A stretch of DNA of 64,000 nt from positions 186,001 to 250,000 of the forward strand of contig NZ_JACTGR010000005.1 of NCBI RefSeq assembly GCF_014489075.1. The letters run 5' to 3'. The position numbers and the translations under genes are program-made. This DNA comes from Sphingomonas sp. JC676 (lineage in GTDB: Bacteria > Pseudomonadota > Alphaproteobacteria > Sphingomonadales > Sphingomonadaceae). Shown piece after piece: positions 52,767 to 63,968 of this stretch (positions are counted from its first letter, which is position 1; each line of letters opens with the position of its first letter). The notes beneath the pieces were generated by a model. That model saw nothing but the letters and a program-made list of their open reading frames with translations, had not been told where the DNA came from and made no database searches.

Positions 52767-55700
52767 ATGGGCTATGAGGGCCTCGACTTCGACGACATCG
52801 CCGGCGGCGTAAGCCCCGCCTTCGTCGAGACCATGTACCGCCGGTTCAAGGCCGATCCCGCCTCCGTCGAGGCGGGCTGGCGCGGCTGGTTCGAGGGACT
52901 GGAGAACACCGCGACCGGCCCGAGCTGGGCGCGCGCCAACTGGCCGCTGAGCGAGACCGATGCGCTCACCGCCGGGCTCGACCCCACCCAGATGGAGCCG
53001 GCGCCGGCCAAGGGTAAGGCCGCGGCGCCCGCCCCGGCCCCCAGCGCCGCCCCTGCCTCCGAGACGGAGATCGCCAAGGCCGCGGCCGATTCGATCCGCG
53101 CGATGCTACTCATCCGCACCTATCGCGTGCGCGGGCATCTCGCCGCCAATCTCGATCCGCTCGGCCTCACCCAGCGCGAGCTGCCCGAGGATCTGACCCC
53201 CGAATATCACGGGTTCGTCGGCGCCGATCTCGATCGCCCTATCTATCTGGGCGGCGTGCTGGGCCTCAGCTACGCGACCGTCCGCGAGATCGTGGAGATC
53301 CTCCGCGCGAACTACTGCGGCAATGTCGGCCTCGAATATATGCACATCGCCGATGTCGAGGAGCGCCGCTTCCTGCAGGACCGGATGGAGGGCAAGGACA
53401 AGGTCATCCAGTTCACCGTCGACGGCAAGAAGGCGATCCTCTCCAAGGTGATCGAGGCCGAGCAGTGGGAACGCTTTCTCGGCAAGAAATATGTCGGCAC
53501 CAAGCGCTTCGGCCTTGACGGCGGCGAGGCGATGATCCCGGCGATGGAATCGATCATCAAGTACGGCGGCTCGATGGGCGTGCGCGAGATCGTGTACGGC
53601 ATGGCGCATCGCGGCCGGCTGAACATGCTCGCCAACGTCATGGCGAAGCCGTTCCGCGTGATCTTCCACGAATTCGGCGGCGGATCGGCCAATCCTGACG
53701 ACGTCGCCGGCTCGGGCGACGTCAAATATCACCTCGGCACCAGCACCGATCGCGAGTTCGACGGGATCAGCGTCCATATGTCGCTGGTCGCCAACCCTTC
53801 GCACCTCGAGGCGGCCGATCCGGTCGTGCTCGGCAAGGTCCGCGCGCTGCAGACGCTGCGCAGCGATCTGGGCGAGCACGAGCAGGTCCTGCCGGTCCTT
53901 ATCCATGGCGACGCGGCGATGGCCGGCCAGGGCATCGTCTGGGAATGTCTCGGCTTCTCGGGCATCCCCGGCTACAATACCGGCGGCTGCATCCACTTCG
54001 TCATCAACAACCAGATCGGCTTCACGACGAGCCCGCAATTCGCGCGCTCCTCGCCCTATCCGTCGGACGTCGCCAAGGGCGTCCAGGCGCCGATCCTCCA
54101 CGTCAACGGCGACGATCCCGAAGCCGTGACCTTCGCCTGCAAGGTCGCGATCGAGTTCCGCCAGAAGTTCCACCGCGACGTCGTGATCGACATGTGGTGC
54201 TATCGCCGCTTCGGCCATAACGAAGGCGACGAGCCGAGCTTCACCCAGCCGCTGATGTATGCCCGCATCAAGCAGCATCCGGGGGTGAGCGACATCTATG
54301 CCAAGCGCCTGATCGGCGAAGGCGTGGTCGACCAGGGCTTCGTCGATGAGCGGATCCACCAGTTCACCACCCTGCTCGAAGGTGAGTTCGAGGCGGGCAA
54401 GTCCTATCTGCCCAACAAGGCGGATTGGTTCGCCGGCCGCTGGTCTGGGCTTGGCGCACCCGCCGACGCCGAGACCGCGCGCCGCAGCGTCGATACCGGC
54501 ATCGAGAAGAAGCTGTTCGACAGCCTGGGCCGCACGCTGACCGATATCCCCGAGGGCCTCGAGATCCACAAGACGCTCGCGCGCGTGCTCGACGCCAAGC
54601 GCGAGATGTTCAAGTCGGGCGCCAATTTCGACTGGGCGACCGGCGAGGCACTGGCCTTCGGCGCGCTGCTCTCCGAAGGCTATGGCGTGCGCCTGTCCGG
54701 CCAGGATTCGGGCCGCGGAACGTTCAGCCAGCGCCACGCCGTCTGGGTCGATCAGAAGACCGAGGCCAAGTACGTCCCGCTCTCGACGATCCCGCATGGC
54801 AGCTTCGAAGTACTCGATTCACCGCTCAGCGAATATGGCGTGCTCGGCTTCGAGTATGGCTATGCCTCGGCCGATCCCAAGGCGCTGGTGATGTGGGAAG
54901 CGCAGTTCGGCGATTTCGCCAATGGCGCGCAGATCATGATCGACCAGTTCGTCGCCGCGGGCGAAGCCAAGTGGCTGCGCGCCAACGGCCTCGTGATGCT
55001 GCTGCCGCACGGCTATGAAGGCCAGGGGCCCGAGCACAGCTCGGCGCGCCCCGAGCGCTTCCTCCAGCTCTGCGCGCAGGACAATATGCAGGTCGTCAAC
55101 ATCACGACGCCGGCGAATTATTTCCACCTGCTGCGCCGTCAGATGCACCGCAATTTCCGCAAGCCGCTGGTGCAGATGACGCCCAAGTCGCTGCTCCGCC
55201 ACAAGCTGGCGGTGTCGAAGACCGAAGACTTCCTGGGCGACAGCCACTTCAAGCGCATCCTGTCGGACACTTCGGCGCCTGCCGACCATGACGTGAAGCG
55301 CCTCGTACTGTGCACCGGCAAGGTGGCCTACGACCTGATGGAAGCGCGCGACGCGGCGGGCGACAAGAACACCGCGGTCGTCCGTATCGAGCAGCTCTAC
55401 CCGTTCCCCGGCGAGCCGCTCACCACACGCCTCCGGCGCATGCCCAATGTCGAGGAAGTGGTCTGGGCGCAGGAAGAGCCGAAGAACAATGGTTATTGGT
55501 TCTTCGTCGAGCCCTTTATCGAGCAGTGCCTGGTCGAGGCCGGCGCCAGGGTGCAGCGTCCGCGCTACGCCGGCCGTGCCGCGGCGGCGTCGCCCGCCAC
55601 CGGCCTGATGAAGCGCCACCAGATGGAGCAGGCTGCGCTTGTCGCAGACGCGCTCGGTCACAATGTCCGTGAAGAAATCCGCCGAACCCGGAAAGGTTGA
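52767..55700 (+). CDS. sucA: 2-Oxoglutarate dehydrogenase E1 component
   Basis: A 977-residue thiamine-diphosphate enzyme, longer than the E. coli protein (933) mainly through an Ala/Pro-rich N-terminal linker. An N-terminal E2-binding segment ([16 protein letters not shown]) is present, then [30 protein letters not shown], the TDP/Mg region [11 protein letters not shown] ... [16 protein letters not shown], and the transketolase-like C-terminal domain ([39 protein letters not shown]). It decarboxylates 2-oxoglutarate and succinylates E2. It is followed at once by sucB. Confidence 0.97.
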   Translation: MGYEGLDFDDIAGGVSPAFVETMYRRFKADPASVEAGWRGWFEGLENTATGPSWARANWPLSETDALTAGLDPTQMEPAPAKGKAAAPAPAPSAAPASETEIAKAAADSIRAMLLIRTYRVRGHLAANLDPLGLTQRELPEDLTPEYHGFVGADLDRPIYLGGVLGLSYATVREIVEILRANYCGNVGLEYMHIADVEERRFLQDRMEGKDKVIQFTVDGKKAILSKVIEAEQWERFLGKKYVGTKRFGLDGGEAMIPAMESIIKYGGSMGVREIVYGMAHRGRLNMLANVMAKPFRVIFHEFGGGSANPDDVAGSGDVKYHLGTSTDREFDGISVHMSLVANPSHLEAADPVVLGKVRALQTLRSDLGEHEQVLPVLIHGDAAMAGQGIVWECLGFSGIPGYNTGGCIHFVINNQIGFTTSPQFARSSPYPSDVAKGVQAPILHVNGDDPEAVTFACKVAIEFRQKFHRDVVIDMWCYRRFGHNEGDEPSFTQPLMYARIKQHPGVSDIYAKRLIGEGVVDQGFVDERIHQFTTLLEGEFEAGKSYLPNKADWFAGRWSGLGAPADAETARRSVDTGIEKKLFDSLGRTLTDIPEGLEIHKTLARVLDAKREMFKSGANFDWATGEALAFGALLSEGYGVRLSGQDSGRGTFSQRHAVWVDQKTEAKYVPLSTIPHGSFEVLDSPLSEYGVLGFEYGYASADPKALVMWEAQFGDFANGAQIMIDQFVAAGEAKWLRANGLVMLLPHGYEGQGPEHSSARPERFLQLCAQDNMQVVNITTPANYFHLLRRQMHRNFRKPLVQMTPKSLLRHKLAVSKTEDFLGDSHFKRILSDTSAPADHDVKRLVLCTGKVAYDLMEARDAAGDKNTAVVRIEQLYPFPGEPLTTRLRRMPNVEEVVWAQEEPKNNGYWFFVEPFIEQCLVEAGARVQRPRYAGRAAAASPATGLMKRHQMEQAALVADALGHNVREEIRRTRKG

Positions 55701-55702
55701 AA

Positions 55703-56935
<1,233 letters not shown>

Positions 56936-56982
56936 GCGCCTTACGCCCGCCCCCATATCCGTGGGGACGAACGGAGTAGAAT

Positions 56983-58377
56983 ATGGCTGACTATGATTTC
57001 GACGTCCTGATCATCGGCTCCGGTCCCGGCGGCTATGTCGCGGCGATCCGTGCCGCGCAGCTCGGCCTGCGCACCGGTTGCGTCGAGAGCCGCGAGACTT
57101 TGGGCGGCACGTGCCTCAATGTCGGCTGCATCCCGTCCAAGGCGCTGCTCAACGCTTCCGAGAAGTTCGAGGAAGCGGCTACGGGCATCCTCGCCAAGCA
57201 TGGCATCAAGCTGGGCAGCGTCGAGCTCGACCTGCCGGCGATGATGGCCGACAAGGACAAGGCCGTGAAGGGCCTGACCGGCGGCGTCGAGTTCCTGTTC
57301 AAGAAGAACAAGGTCGAATGGGTGAAGGGCCTCGGCACCTTTGTCGACGCACACACCGTCCAGGTCGGCGACCGCAAAGTCACCGCCAAGAATATCGTCA
57401 TCGCCACCGGCTCCTCGGTCACCCCGCTCCCCGGCGTCGAGATCGACCAGAAGGTCGTGGTCGACTCCACCGGCGCGATCGCGCTGGACAAGGTGCCCGA
57501 GCACATGGTCGTGATCGGCGGCGGCGTGATCGGGCTCGAGCTCGGTTCGGTCTGGCAGCGCCTCGGCGCCAAGGTTACCGTGGTCGAGTTCCTCGACCAG
57601 CTGCTCCCCGGCATGGACGGCGAGGTCCGCAAGGAAGCCGGCCGCATCTTCAAGAAGCAGGGCATGGAGATCAAGCTCTCCACCAAGGTCACCGGCGTCG
57701 CCGTCAACGGCGGCAAGGCGACCGTGACGATCGAGCCCTCGGCCGGCGGCACCGCCGAGACGCTGGAAGCCGATGCCGTGCTCGTCTCGATCGGCCGCAG
57801 GCCCAATACCGACGGCCTGGGCCTCGACAAGATCGGCCTCGCGACCAACCAGCGCGGCCAGGTCGAGACCGACCACCGCTTCCAGACCGCCGTTCCTGGC
57901 GTCTGGGCGATCGGCGACGTCATCCCCGGCCCGATGCTTGCGCACAAGGCCGAGGACGAAGGCATCGCGGTCGCCGAGAACATCGCCGGCCTCACCGGCA
58001 TCGTGAACCACGACGTCATCCCGAGCGTGGTCTACACCCACCCCGAAATCGCCGGCGTCGGCCTCACCGAGGAGCAGGCGACGGAAAAGGGCGAGATCAA
58101 GGTCGGCAAGTTCCCGATGGCGGGCAACAGCCGCGCCAAGGCGATCGACGACACGGTCGGCTGGGTGAAGGTGATCGCCGACGCCAAGACCGATCGCGTG
58201 CTCGGCGCCTGGATCATCACCTCGGTCGCCGGCACGATGATCGCCGAGGTCGCGATGGCGATGGAAATGGGCGCCACGTCCGAGGACATCGCTTATACCT
58301 GCCATGCCCACCCGACGCATTCGGAAGCTATCAAGGAAGCCGCGATGGCGGTGCTGGGCAAGCCGATCCACGTGTAG
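56983..58377 (+). CDS. lpd: Dihydrolipoyl dehydrogenase (E3)
   Basis: A 464-residue flavoprotein disulfide reductase. FAD site VLIIGSGPGGYVAAIRAAQLG, redox disulfide GGTCLNVGCIPSKALL, NAD site VVIGGGVIGLELGSVW, and C-terminal catalytic HAHPTHSEA are all intact. It reoxidises E2 lipoamide with NAD+. Last gene of the mdh-sucD-sucA-sucB-lpd row; the 47-bp gap to sucB has a small C/G-rich hairpin. Confidence 0.97.
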   Translation: MADYDFDVLIIGSGPGGYVAAIRAAQLGLRTGCVESRETLGGTCLNVGCIPSKALLNASEKFEEAATGILAKHGIKLGSVELDLPAMMADKDKAVKGLTGGVEFLFKKNKVEWVKGLGTFVDAHTVQVGDRKVTAKNIVIATGSSVTPLPGVEIDQKVVVDSTGAIALDKVPEHMVVIGGGVIGLELGSVWQRLGAKVTVVEFLDQLLPGMDGEVRKEAGRIFKKQGMEIKLSTKVTGVAVNGGKATVTIEPSAGGTAETLEADAVLVSIGRRPNTDGLGLDKIGLATNQRGQVETDHRFQTAVPGVWAIGDVIPGPMLAHKAEDEGIAVAENIAGLTGIVNHDVIPSVVYTHPEIAGVGLTEEQATEKGEIKVGKFPMAGNSRAKAIDDTVGWVKVIADAKTDRVLGAWIITSVAGTMIAEVAMAMEMGATSEDIAYTCHAHPTHSEAIKEAAMAVLGKPIHV

Positions 58378-58387
58378 CGCCGGCCAA

Positions 58388-58457
58388 GAGTTTAGCGTCA
58401 GCTAAACTCGAGCGCTCAAGGCGCTACCGGCCGGCGGCGCTACAGCGCCGACCGACG
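58388..58457. repeat. Hairpin-rich segment after lpd
   Basis: GAGTTTAGC-GTCA-GCTAAACTC (58388-58409) is a perfect 9-bp stem. A run of GC-rich complementary words (GGCGCTAC...) follows to about 58450. There is no T-tract on either strand; it may act as a factor-dependent terminator or a mRNA 3' stabiliser for the suc transcript. Confidence 0.4.
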
Positions 58458-58489
58458 AAGCCGCGGGCTTTGCCCGCGCCCGCCGTTTC

Positions 58490-59155
58490 TCACTCCGCCG
58501 GCATGATCCGGTTCTTCCCCCGCGTCGCCCGCGAGATCGCCAGTGTCAGCACCGCCGCCGCAAGCGGCGCCAGCCACAGCGCGTTCCAGCCCCAGCGCAT
58601 ATGGCTCGCCGCGCCGAACACCACGCCGGCCAGGAACCCCGTCCACAGCGCCAGATAGGGCACCCAGGACCAGCGATCGGGGTCGCCCATCAGCGCGTTC
58701 GCCAGCTTCTGGCCGACGCGGACCAGCGAGCCGGTCATATAGGTCACGCCGATCGTCACCTCGCCGTCGCGGTGGAACACGCCATTCTCGGTGCCCATCG
58801 CCGCGGCGAGCAGCAGCAGCACGATCGGCCCCGGCGCGACGCTGGCGAGCCCCGCCGCGAGCAGCAGCAGGATCGTCACCGCCAGCATCACCCCGGTCTT
58901 GGCCCGCTCGGGCGCCGCGCGCTGAATCACGCTCGCCAGGATCACCCCGGCGATGAAGCTCATCACGAGCGCCCCGGCGGTCAGCGCCGAGCCGGCATCG
59001 CCGGTCCCGAGCCCGACGCCCAGGCGCGTCGAATTGCCGCTCATGAACGAGGCGAAGAAGCCGCCCAGACTGGTAAAGGCCAGCGCGTCGACAAAGCCGG
59101 CGAGCGCGGCGAGGCATACCGCGATCACGATCAGCGGAGACTCGGTACGTTGCAT
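58490..59155 (-). CDS. DUF1275 (YoaK) family membrane protein
   Basis: A 221-residue integral membrane protein with about six helices. The DUF1275 landmarks GFVDALAFTSLGGFFASFMSGNSTRLG and ENGVFHRDGEVTIGVTYMTGSLVRVGQKLA are clear. The function is unknown. It is convergent with lpd and divergent from the TRIC gene, with 80 bp between the two starts. Confidence 0.87.
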   Translation of the reverse strand: MQRTESPLIVIAVCLAALAGFVDALAFTSLGGFFASFMSGNSTRLGVGLGTGDAGSALTAGALVMSFIAGVILASVIQRAAPERAKTGVMLAVTILLLLAAGLASVAPGPIVLLLLAAAMGTENGVFHRDGEVTIGVTYMTGSLVRVGQKLANALMGDPDRWSWVPYLALWTGFLAGVVFGAASHMRWGWNALWLAPLAAAVLTLAISRATRGKNRIMPAE

Positions 59156-59235
59156 CCCGCCTCTCTGCTACAGCCGCGCCCGGCCCGCCAGAGGCAGTTT
59201 GACTTGAGACCCTCGCCCAAGCGAAACCAGCGCGC

Positions 59236-59868
59236 ATGCCTGCGCCCCTTCCCATCCCGATCGGCCCGATCCTGCCCTGGCTCGATCTGTTCGGCATCGC
59301 CGTCTTCGCCGCCACCGGCGCGCTCGCCGCGGCGCGGCGCGAGCAGACCTTCGTCACGCTCGCCTTCTTCGCGCTGATCACCGGGGTCGGCGGCGGCACG
59401 ATCCGCGACCTGCTGATCGGTGCGCCAGTCTTCTGGGTGCACGACACCCGCGTCGCCGGGCTCTGTCTCGGCGTCGCCGTGGCGGTGTGGTTCACGCCGC
59501 AGCGCTGGTGGACCAGCTATGTCTTCGACTGGCTCGACGCCGCGGGCCTCGCCGCTTATGCCGCGTTCGGCGCGGCCAAGGCGATGGGCTATGGCATCCC
59601 GCCGGTTCCCGCCGCAGTGATGGGCGTGGTCACCGCCTGTGCGGGTGGCATCATCCGCGATGTGCTGGCGGGCGAGCCCTCGATCCTGATGCGCCCCGAA
59701 CTCTATGTCACCGCCGCCGCCCTCACGGCGGTGCTCCAGGTTGGCCTCACCTTGGCGGGGCTGCCCTTGTTCGTCGCCGGGCTGCTCGCCGCCGCCGGCG
59801 GCTTCGCGCTGCGTGCTGCGGCGATCCACTGGAAGCTCGGGCTTCCCGCTTATAAGGGCGGCCGTTGA
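59236..59868 (+). CDS. TRIC-type / UPF0126 membrane channel protein
   Basis: A 210-residue membrane protein with seven helices in a duplicated arrangement: AATGALAAARREQTFVTLAFFALITGVGGGTIRDLLIG in the first half and GYGIPPVPAAVMGVVTACAGGIIRDVLAG in the second. Both carry the GGG(T/I)IRD motif. Prokaryotic TRIC proteins are trimeric cation channels; earlier annotation is UPF0126/YadS glycine transporter-like. A clear ribosome-binding site is not seen. Confidence 0.85.
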   Translation: MPAPLPIPIGPILPWLDLFGIAVFAATGALAAARREQTFVTLAFFALITGVGGGTIRDLLIGAPVFWVHDTRVAGLCLGVAVAVWFTPQRWWTSYVFDWLDAAGLAAYAAFGAAKAMGYGIPPVPAAVMGVVTACAGGIIRDVLAGEPSILMRPELYVTAAALTAVLQVGLTLAGLPLFVAGLLAAAGGFALRAAAIHWKLGLPAYKGGR

Positions 59869-59908
59869 GGCGATTGCCTCCTTCCCCGGATACACGCACA
59901 CTCGCTGC

Positions 59909-60466
59909 ATGGAGCAGTCGAGTCGCGGCCATCAATCGCTGGCGCAAGGCGAGACGGAGCGCCGGGCCGGGCGCGCCGAGGACGCGCGCCGCGCATTCGG
60001 CGAGGCCATCGCCCATTTCCGCGCAGAGGGTGACCTTCCCGGTGAGGCGAAATCGCTGACCCGCCAGGCGCAGATCGCCCGCGATACCGGCAATCTCGAT
60101 TGGGCGCTGCACGACCAGATCCAGGCGATCGCGCTGTTCCGCCGGATCGGCGACGGCGCCGCGCTGGCGCATGCGCTCCGCCATGCCGGCGACATGTTCG
60201 CCGAGCAGGGCCGGCTCGCGCACGCCACCGCGCATCTCCACGAGGCACTCGATCTTTATCGGGCGGGCATCGAGGCTCCGCCGCTCGATTTCGCCAATGC
60301 GTTGCGCAGCGTCGCTTTGCTCGCCGAAGCGCTGGGCGAGCGTGCCGAGGCGCGCCGCTATTGGGAAGAGGCGCGCGAACATTATGCCCGGCTGGATTCC
60401 GTATTCCCGGGCGAGAATGAAGGCGTGCGCGAAGCGGAAGCCCATCTCGCCACGTTGGCCGGTTAG
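59909..60466 (+). CDS. Tetratricopeptide repeat protein
   Basis: A 185-residue, largely helical protein with about four TPR-like helical pairs (GRAEDARRAFGEAIAHFR, GNLDWALHDQIQAIALFRRIGD, GRLAHATAHLHEALDLYRA, GERAEARRYWEEAREHYARL). No signal peptide is seen, so it is likely cytoplasmic and acts by protein binding. The partner is unknown. It lies 40 bp downstream of the TRIC gene. Confidence 0.75.
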   Translation: MEQSSRGHQSLAQGETERRAGRAEDARRAFGEAIAHFRAEGDLPGEAKSLTRQAQIARDTGNLDWALHDQIQAIALFRRIGDGAALAHALRHAGDMFAEQGRLAHATAHLHEALDLYRAGIEAPPLDFANALRSVALLAEALGERAEARRYWEEAREHYARLDSVFPGENEGVREAEAHLATLAG

Positions 60467-60500
60467 GACCGCTTTCCGCCGGGGCTAGGCCGCATCCGCT

Positions 60501-60887
60501 CTAGTCGGCGAGCAGCCAGGCCAGCGCCGCCTCGCGATTGTCGAAGACCACCAGATCCGGCCGGGCATCGCGAACGCGGTGGGCCTGCATGCGGATCAGC
60601 GCCGTCGAGGCGACCACTGCGAGCTTGCGCGACCACAGGTTGCGCACGACGGGATTGGCGAAAGTATCCTTGATCATGTCGACGGCCGCGGCCGGCGCGA
60701 CCTGCAGGCCGGTCAGGTCATACAGCGTGACATGCTGGCCCGCGGCGGCGCCCAGCGAGCGGACCGCCTCACGAATCTCCTCGCCCACCCAGGCGACGTC
60801 CTCCGGCATCAGGATGCCACTGATCCGCACGTCGACCAGCTTGCGCCGATGATCGACCTGGATGCTGTGCGAAAGCTTTCCTTGCAT
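60501..60887 (-). CDS. STAS/SpoIIAA-like small protein
   Basis: A 128-residue protein with a STAS/SpoIIAA-like alternation of strands and helices: KLVDVRISGILMPEDVAWVGEEIREAV, HVTLYDLTGLQVAPAAAVDMI, KLAVVASTALIRMQAHRV and DLVVFDNREAALAWL. The start was put at ATG 60887; a longer frame to 60959 overlaps the upstream gene and has no ribosome-binding site either. Two copies of GAAAGCTTT flank the start. The role is unknown. Confidence 0.65.
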   Translation of the reverse strand: MQGKLSHSIQVDHRRKLVDVRISGILMPEDVAWVGEEIREAVRSLGAAAGQHVTLYDLTGLQVAPAAAVDMIKDTFANPVVRNLWSRKLAVVASTALIRMQAHRVRDARPDLVVFDNREAALAWLLAD

Positions 60888-60910
60888 GAAATCAGATATA
60901 GAAAGCTTTT
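60871..60910. repeat. Two GAAAGCTTTY palindromes around a start codon
   Basis: GAAAGCTTTC at 60871-60880 (perfect palindrome) and GAAAGCTTTT at 60901-60910, exactly 30 bp apart (three helical turns), flanking the STAS-like gene's start codon at 60885-60887. Possible paired binding sites. Confidence 0.5.
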
Positions 60911-60936
60911 GCTGACAAAGCGTTGAACGAACGCAG

Positions 60937-61500
60937 TTAGGTCCGCACCACGCCCACATCGCTGAATTTTTTCGGCTCGGCCGGAGGCAGGGTCGGCTCG
61001 TTCAGCTGGCACTGCCAGAAGCCGACATCGATCCACTGGCCATGCTTGAAGCCGACCTCGCGATAGACGCCGGCGCGGCGGAAACCCACCGCCTCGTGCA
61101 GTTTGATCGAGCGGTCGTTGGGCAAGGTGATCGCGCCGATGGCATGGACGAAGCCCTGCGCACGCAGCGTATCGACCAGCGCCGCGTAGAGCAGCCGCCC
61201 CACCCCCGAACCGCTCGACGCATCGGTCAGGTAGATCGAGGTCTCGCAGACATAGCGGTACGCCGGGCGATCGCGAAACTTCGACGCATAGGCATAGCCA
61301 ATCACCCCGCCGCCATCGACCTCGCCATTGGTCGCGACCATCCAGGGATAGAGCCCGTCGCTCGACGCCATCCGCGTCCGCATCGCCCGCGCGTCGGGCG
61401 GATCGATCTCGAAGGAGGCGGTGCCGGTCAGCACGTGCGGCGCATAGATAGCGGCGATCGAGCCGGCATCTTCGGGCGTGGCGGCGCGAATCGCGATCAT
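60937..61500 (-). CDS. GNAT N-acetyltransferase, phosphinothricin acetyltransferase-like
   Basis: A 187-residue GNAT enzyme. It starts IRAATPEDAGSIAAIYAPHVLTGTASFE and has the acetyl-CoA-binding loop GSGVGRLLYAALVD (R/Q-x-x-G-x-G/A) and GAITLPNDRSIKLHEAVGFRRAGVYREVGFKHGQW, the typical phosphinothricin/methionine sulfoximine acetyltransferase tail. The real substrate is uncertain. The start overlaps the sppA stop by four bases, so it is co-translated with sppA. Confidence 0.9.
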   Translation of the reverse strand: MIAIRAATPEDAGSIAAIYAPHVLTGTASFEIDPPDARAMRTRMASSDGLYPWMVATNGEVDGGGVIGYAYASKFRDRPAYRYVCETSIYLTDASSGSGVGRLLYAALVDTLRAQGFVHAIGAITLPNDRSIKLHEAVGFRRAGVYREVGFKHGQWIDVGFWQCQLNEPTLPPAEPKKFSDVGVVRT

Positions 61501-63392
61501 GGTACGATTTCCCCCAGTACCAGCTTGAGCAGGCTCAGATCATCGGCGCGGCCCACCGCCGGGCCGATCCCGGCGCATTCGAGGCACATCGCCTGCACCG
61601 ATCCGCCCGAGGCCAGGCGCTTGGCGTCGCCCAGCGCCTGCGCCAGCATCGCGCGGCGCTCGGTCGCGATCCGCGCATAGGCGTCCTCGCCGGCAGGCTG
61701 ATCGGTCCAGTCGTCATCGTCGTCGCCGGTGTCGCGCAGCACGCCCGCAAGGAAGGTCAGCCAGCTGCTGGACTGCTTCTCGAGATAGACCGGGTGGACC
61801 TTGGCGGGATCGAGCTTGGCGCGCTTCGCCGCCTCGGCGATGGCGTCGTGCAATCCGCCGAACCGGTCGACCAGCCCGAGCTGGTGCGCGACTCCGCCGA
61901 TCCAGACGCGGCCCTGGCCGATCTCGTCGACGCGCGCGGGTGTCAGCTTGCGCGACTGGGAAACGAGCGAGATGAAGCGACCATAGCCCGCCTCGATCGC
62001 CGATTGCAGGATGCGGTCCACCGCGGCGTTGGTCCCGCCATAGATGCTCGGCTGGCCCGAAAGCGGCGTGGTCTGCACGCCGTCGCTGGTCACGCCGATC
62101 TTGGCGAGGCTGTTCTCGAAGGTGGGCAATATGCCGAAAATGCCGATCGATCCGGTGATCGTGCTCGGTTCGGCGAAGATCGTGTCGCCCGAAGTCGACA
62201 CCCAATAGCCGCCGCTCGCCGCGAGGCTGCCCATCGACACCACCACCGGCAGGCCCTTCGCCTTTGCCTGCAGCACCGCCTGGCGGATCTGCTCGGAGGC
62301 GAGCGCCGATCCGCCCGGCGAATCGACGCGGACGACAAGCGCCTTCAGATTCTTGTTGGTCAGGCCCTTGAGGATCAGGTTGCTGATCGTGTCGCCGCCC
62401 GCATGGCCGGGGCCGGCCTTGCCGTCGACGATCTCGCCGGCGACGGTAATCACGCCGATCGCGTCGCCAGTGCTCGGCGCCGGATTGGCGGCGAGCCAGT
62501 CGCGCAGCCGGATCGCGTTGAAATTGCCCGCCACCTTGTCGCTGCGCGCGCCGACGATCTGGGCGACACGCTTGCCGAAGGCGATGCGGTCGCCGGTCTT
62601 GTCGACGATGCCATAGGCCAGGTTCGCCTGGGCGATGTCGCCCTTGGCCGCGGCGATCACCTCGTCGGGCTTGGCGATGAACTCGGCGATCCGCGCCTTG
62701 GGCCGCGCCTTGGCGATCGATTGCTGCCACTGGCCCAGGATCGATCCATACAGCGCCACGCTCGCCTCGCGCGCCTCGGGCGACATGTCGGCGCGGATAT
62801 AGGGCTCGACCGCCGACTTGTACTTGCCGACCTTGTAGACGTGCGCGGTGACGCCGAGCTTGTCGATCAGCCCCTTATAGTAGAGCTGGCGCCCGCCCGG
62901 CCCCATGAACATCGCGCCGCCCATCGGATGGACCCAGATCTCGTTGGCCGCCGATGCGATCTGATAGCTGTCGTCGGTATAGCCGGTGGCATAAGCGAGC
63001 ACCTGCTTGCCGCTCGCGCGCACCCGCGCCACCGCGTCGGCGACTTCGGTCACCGCCGCGGGATAGCCGCCCAGGAAGCGGTCCATGTCGAGCACCACGG
63101 CCTTGACCCGGCCATCGGTGCGCGCGGCATCGAGCGCGCGCAGCACGTCGCGCAGCCGGACCTGCCCCAGCGCCTTGCCGCCCCCGACATTCTGGAACGG
63201 ATCGGGCTGCTCGGGCTGCTCCACCAGCGTGCCGTCCAGCGCGACCACCAGCGCCCCGTCGCGGATCGCCGCGGCATTGGGCTTGTGCGAAAGCGCTGCG
63301 AACAGCCCGGCGAAGAACAGCAGCAACAGGACCAGGACCAGAAAGTCCTTGATCCCCACCAGAATTTTCCAAGCGCCTCGAACGAGCTTCAC
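61497..63392 (-). CDS. sppA: Signal peptide peptidase SppA, 67-kDa type
   Basis: A 631-residue inner membrane protease with one N-terminal helix (FLVLVLLLLFFAGLFAAL) and two tandem SppA domains. The catalytic Lys is expected in the N-terminal domain (YKVGKYKSAVEPY), the nucleophile Ser in the C-terminal domain (SMGSLAASGGYWVST), with DSPGGSALASEQIRQAV nearby. It degrades released signal peptides in the membrane. The start is GTG 63392 with AGGAG seven bases upstream. It is divergent from groES. Confidence 0.94.
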   Translation of the reverse strand: MKLVRGAWKILVGIKDFLVLVLLLLFFAGLFAALSHKPNAAAIRDGALVVALDGTLVEQPEQPDPFQNVGGGKALGQVRLRDVLRALDAARTDGRVKAVVLDMDRFLGGYPAAVTEVADAVARVRASGKQVLAYATGYTDDSYQIASAANEIWVHPMGGAMFMGPGGRQLYYKGLIDKLGVTAHVYKVGKYKSAVEPYIRADMSPEAREASVALYGSILGQWQQSIAKARPKARIAEFIAKPDEVIAAAKGDIAQANLAYGIVDKTGDRIAFGKRVAQIVGARSDKVAGNFNAIRLRDWLAANPAPSTGDAIGVITVAGEIVDGKAGPGHAGGDTISNLILKGLTNKNLKALVVRVDSPGGSALASEQIRQAVLQAKAKGLPVVVSMGSLAASGGYWVSTSGDTIFAEPSTITGSIGIFGILPTFENSLAKIGVTSDGVQTTPLSGQPSIYGGTNAAVDRILQSAIEAGYGRFISLVSQSRKLTPARVDEIGQGRVWIGGVAHQLGLVDRFGGLHDAIAEAAKRAKLDPAKVHPVYLEKQSSSWLTFLAGVLRDTGDDDDDWTDQPAGEDAYARIATERRAMLAQALGDAKRLASGGSVQAMCLECAGIGPAVGRADDLSLLKLVLGEIVP

Positions 63393-63522
63393 GTAATGGC
63401 TCCTGCCAGAAGATGGCCCCCTGCTACCGGATGCCGAAAGCCGAGTAAACCGACTGTATTACTGTTACAATACAGAAGGCGAACGCATCGCCGTCCTCTG
63501 AAAACATATCGACGCGGACCCG

Positions 63523-63551
63523 TTGACGAATAGGCGGGCGCTACGCATATG
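63523..63551 (+). promoter_or_regulatory. groESL promoter
   Basis: TTGACG (63523-63528), 17 bases, CATATG (63546-63551). The start would lie just before or within the CIRCE element, as in other CIRCE-controlled groESL operons. Confidence 0.55.
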
Positions 63552-63559
63552 GCGGCCTG

Positions 63560-63586
63560 TTAGCACTCGGGGGATCTGAGTGCTAA
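63560..63586. promoter_or_regulatory. CIRCE element (HrcA operator)
   Basis: TTAGCACTC-N9-GAGTGCTAA, an exact match to the CIRCE consensus. HrcA binds it to repress groESL until heat shock. It lies 33 bp before the groES start codon. Confidence 0.97.
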
Positions 63587-63618
63587 GCACGAATCAATCT
63601 TCTGAAGAGGAACTGGCA

Positions 63619-63906
63619 ATGAACTTCCGTCCGTTGCACGACCGCGTGCTCGTCCGCCGCGTCGAGGCCGAGGAAAAGACCGCCGGCGGCATCATCATCC
63701 CCGATACCGCCAAGGAAAAGCCGCAGGAAGGCGAAGTCGTCGCCGCGGGCACCGGCACCAAGACCGAGGATGGCAAGATCCTGCCGCTCGACGTCAAGGC
63801 CGGCGACAAGATCCTGTTCGGCAAGTGGTCGGGCACCGAGGTCAAGGTCAACGGTGAGGACCTCCTCATCATGAAGGAAAGCGACATTCTCGGGATCGTC
63901 GGCTGA
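63619..63906 (+). CDS. groES: Co-chaperonin GroES
   Basis: A 95-residue Cpn10: [29 protein letters not shown] with the mobile loop ([18 protein letters not shown]) that contacts GroEL, and the C-terminal [17 protein letters not shown] precedes the ATG at 63619. The frame is open upstream to the CIRCE element, but only this start fits family length. It caps the GroEL cage. Confidence 0.98.
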   Translation: MNFRPLHDRVLVRRVEAEEKTAGGIIIPDTAKEKPQEGEVVAAGTGTKTEDGKILPLDVKAGDKILFGKWSGTEVKVNGEDLLIMKESDILGIVG

Positions 63907-63968
63907 ACCGAAGAGCCCTGAAGTTGATCAACTTCGTCAACCGACATTAATTTGAAAGGTCAGCCAAC

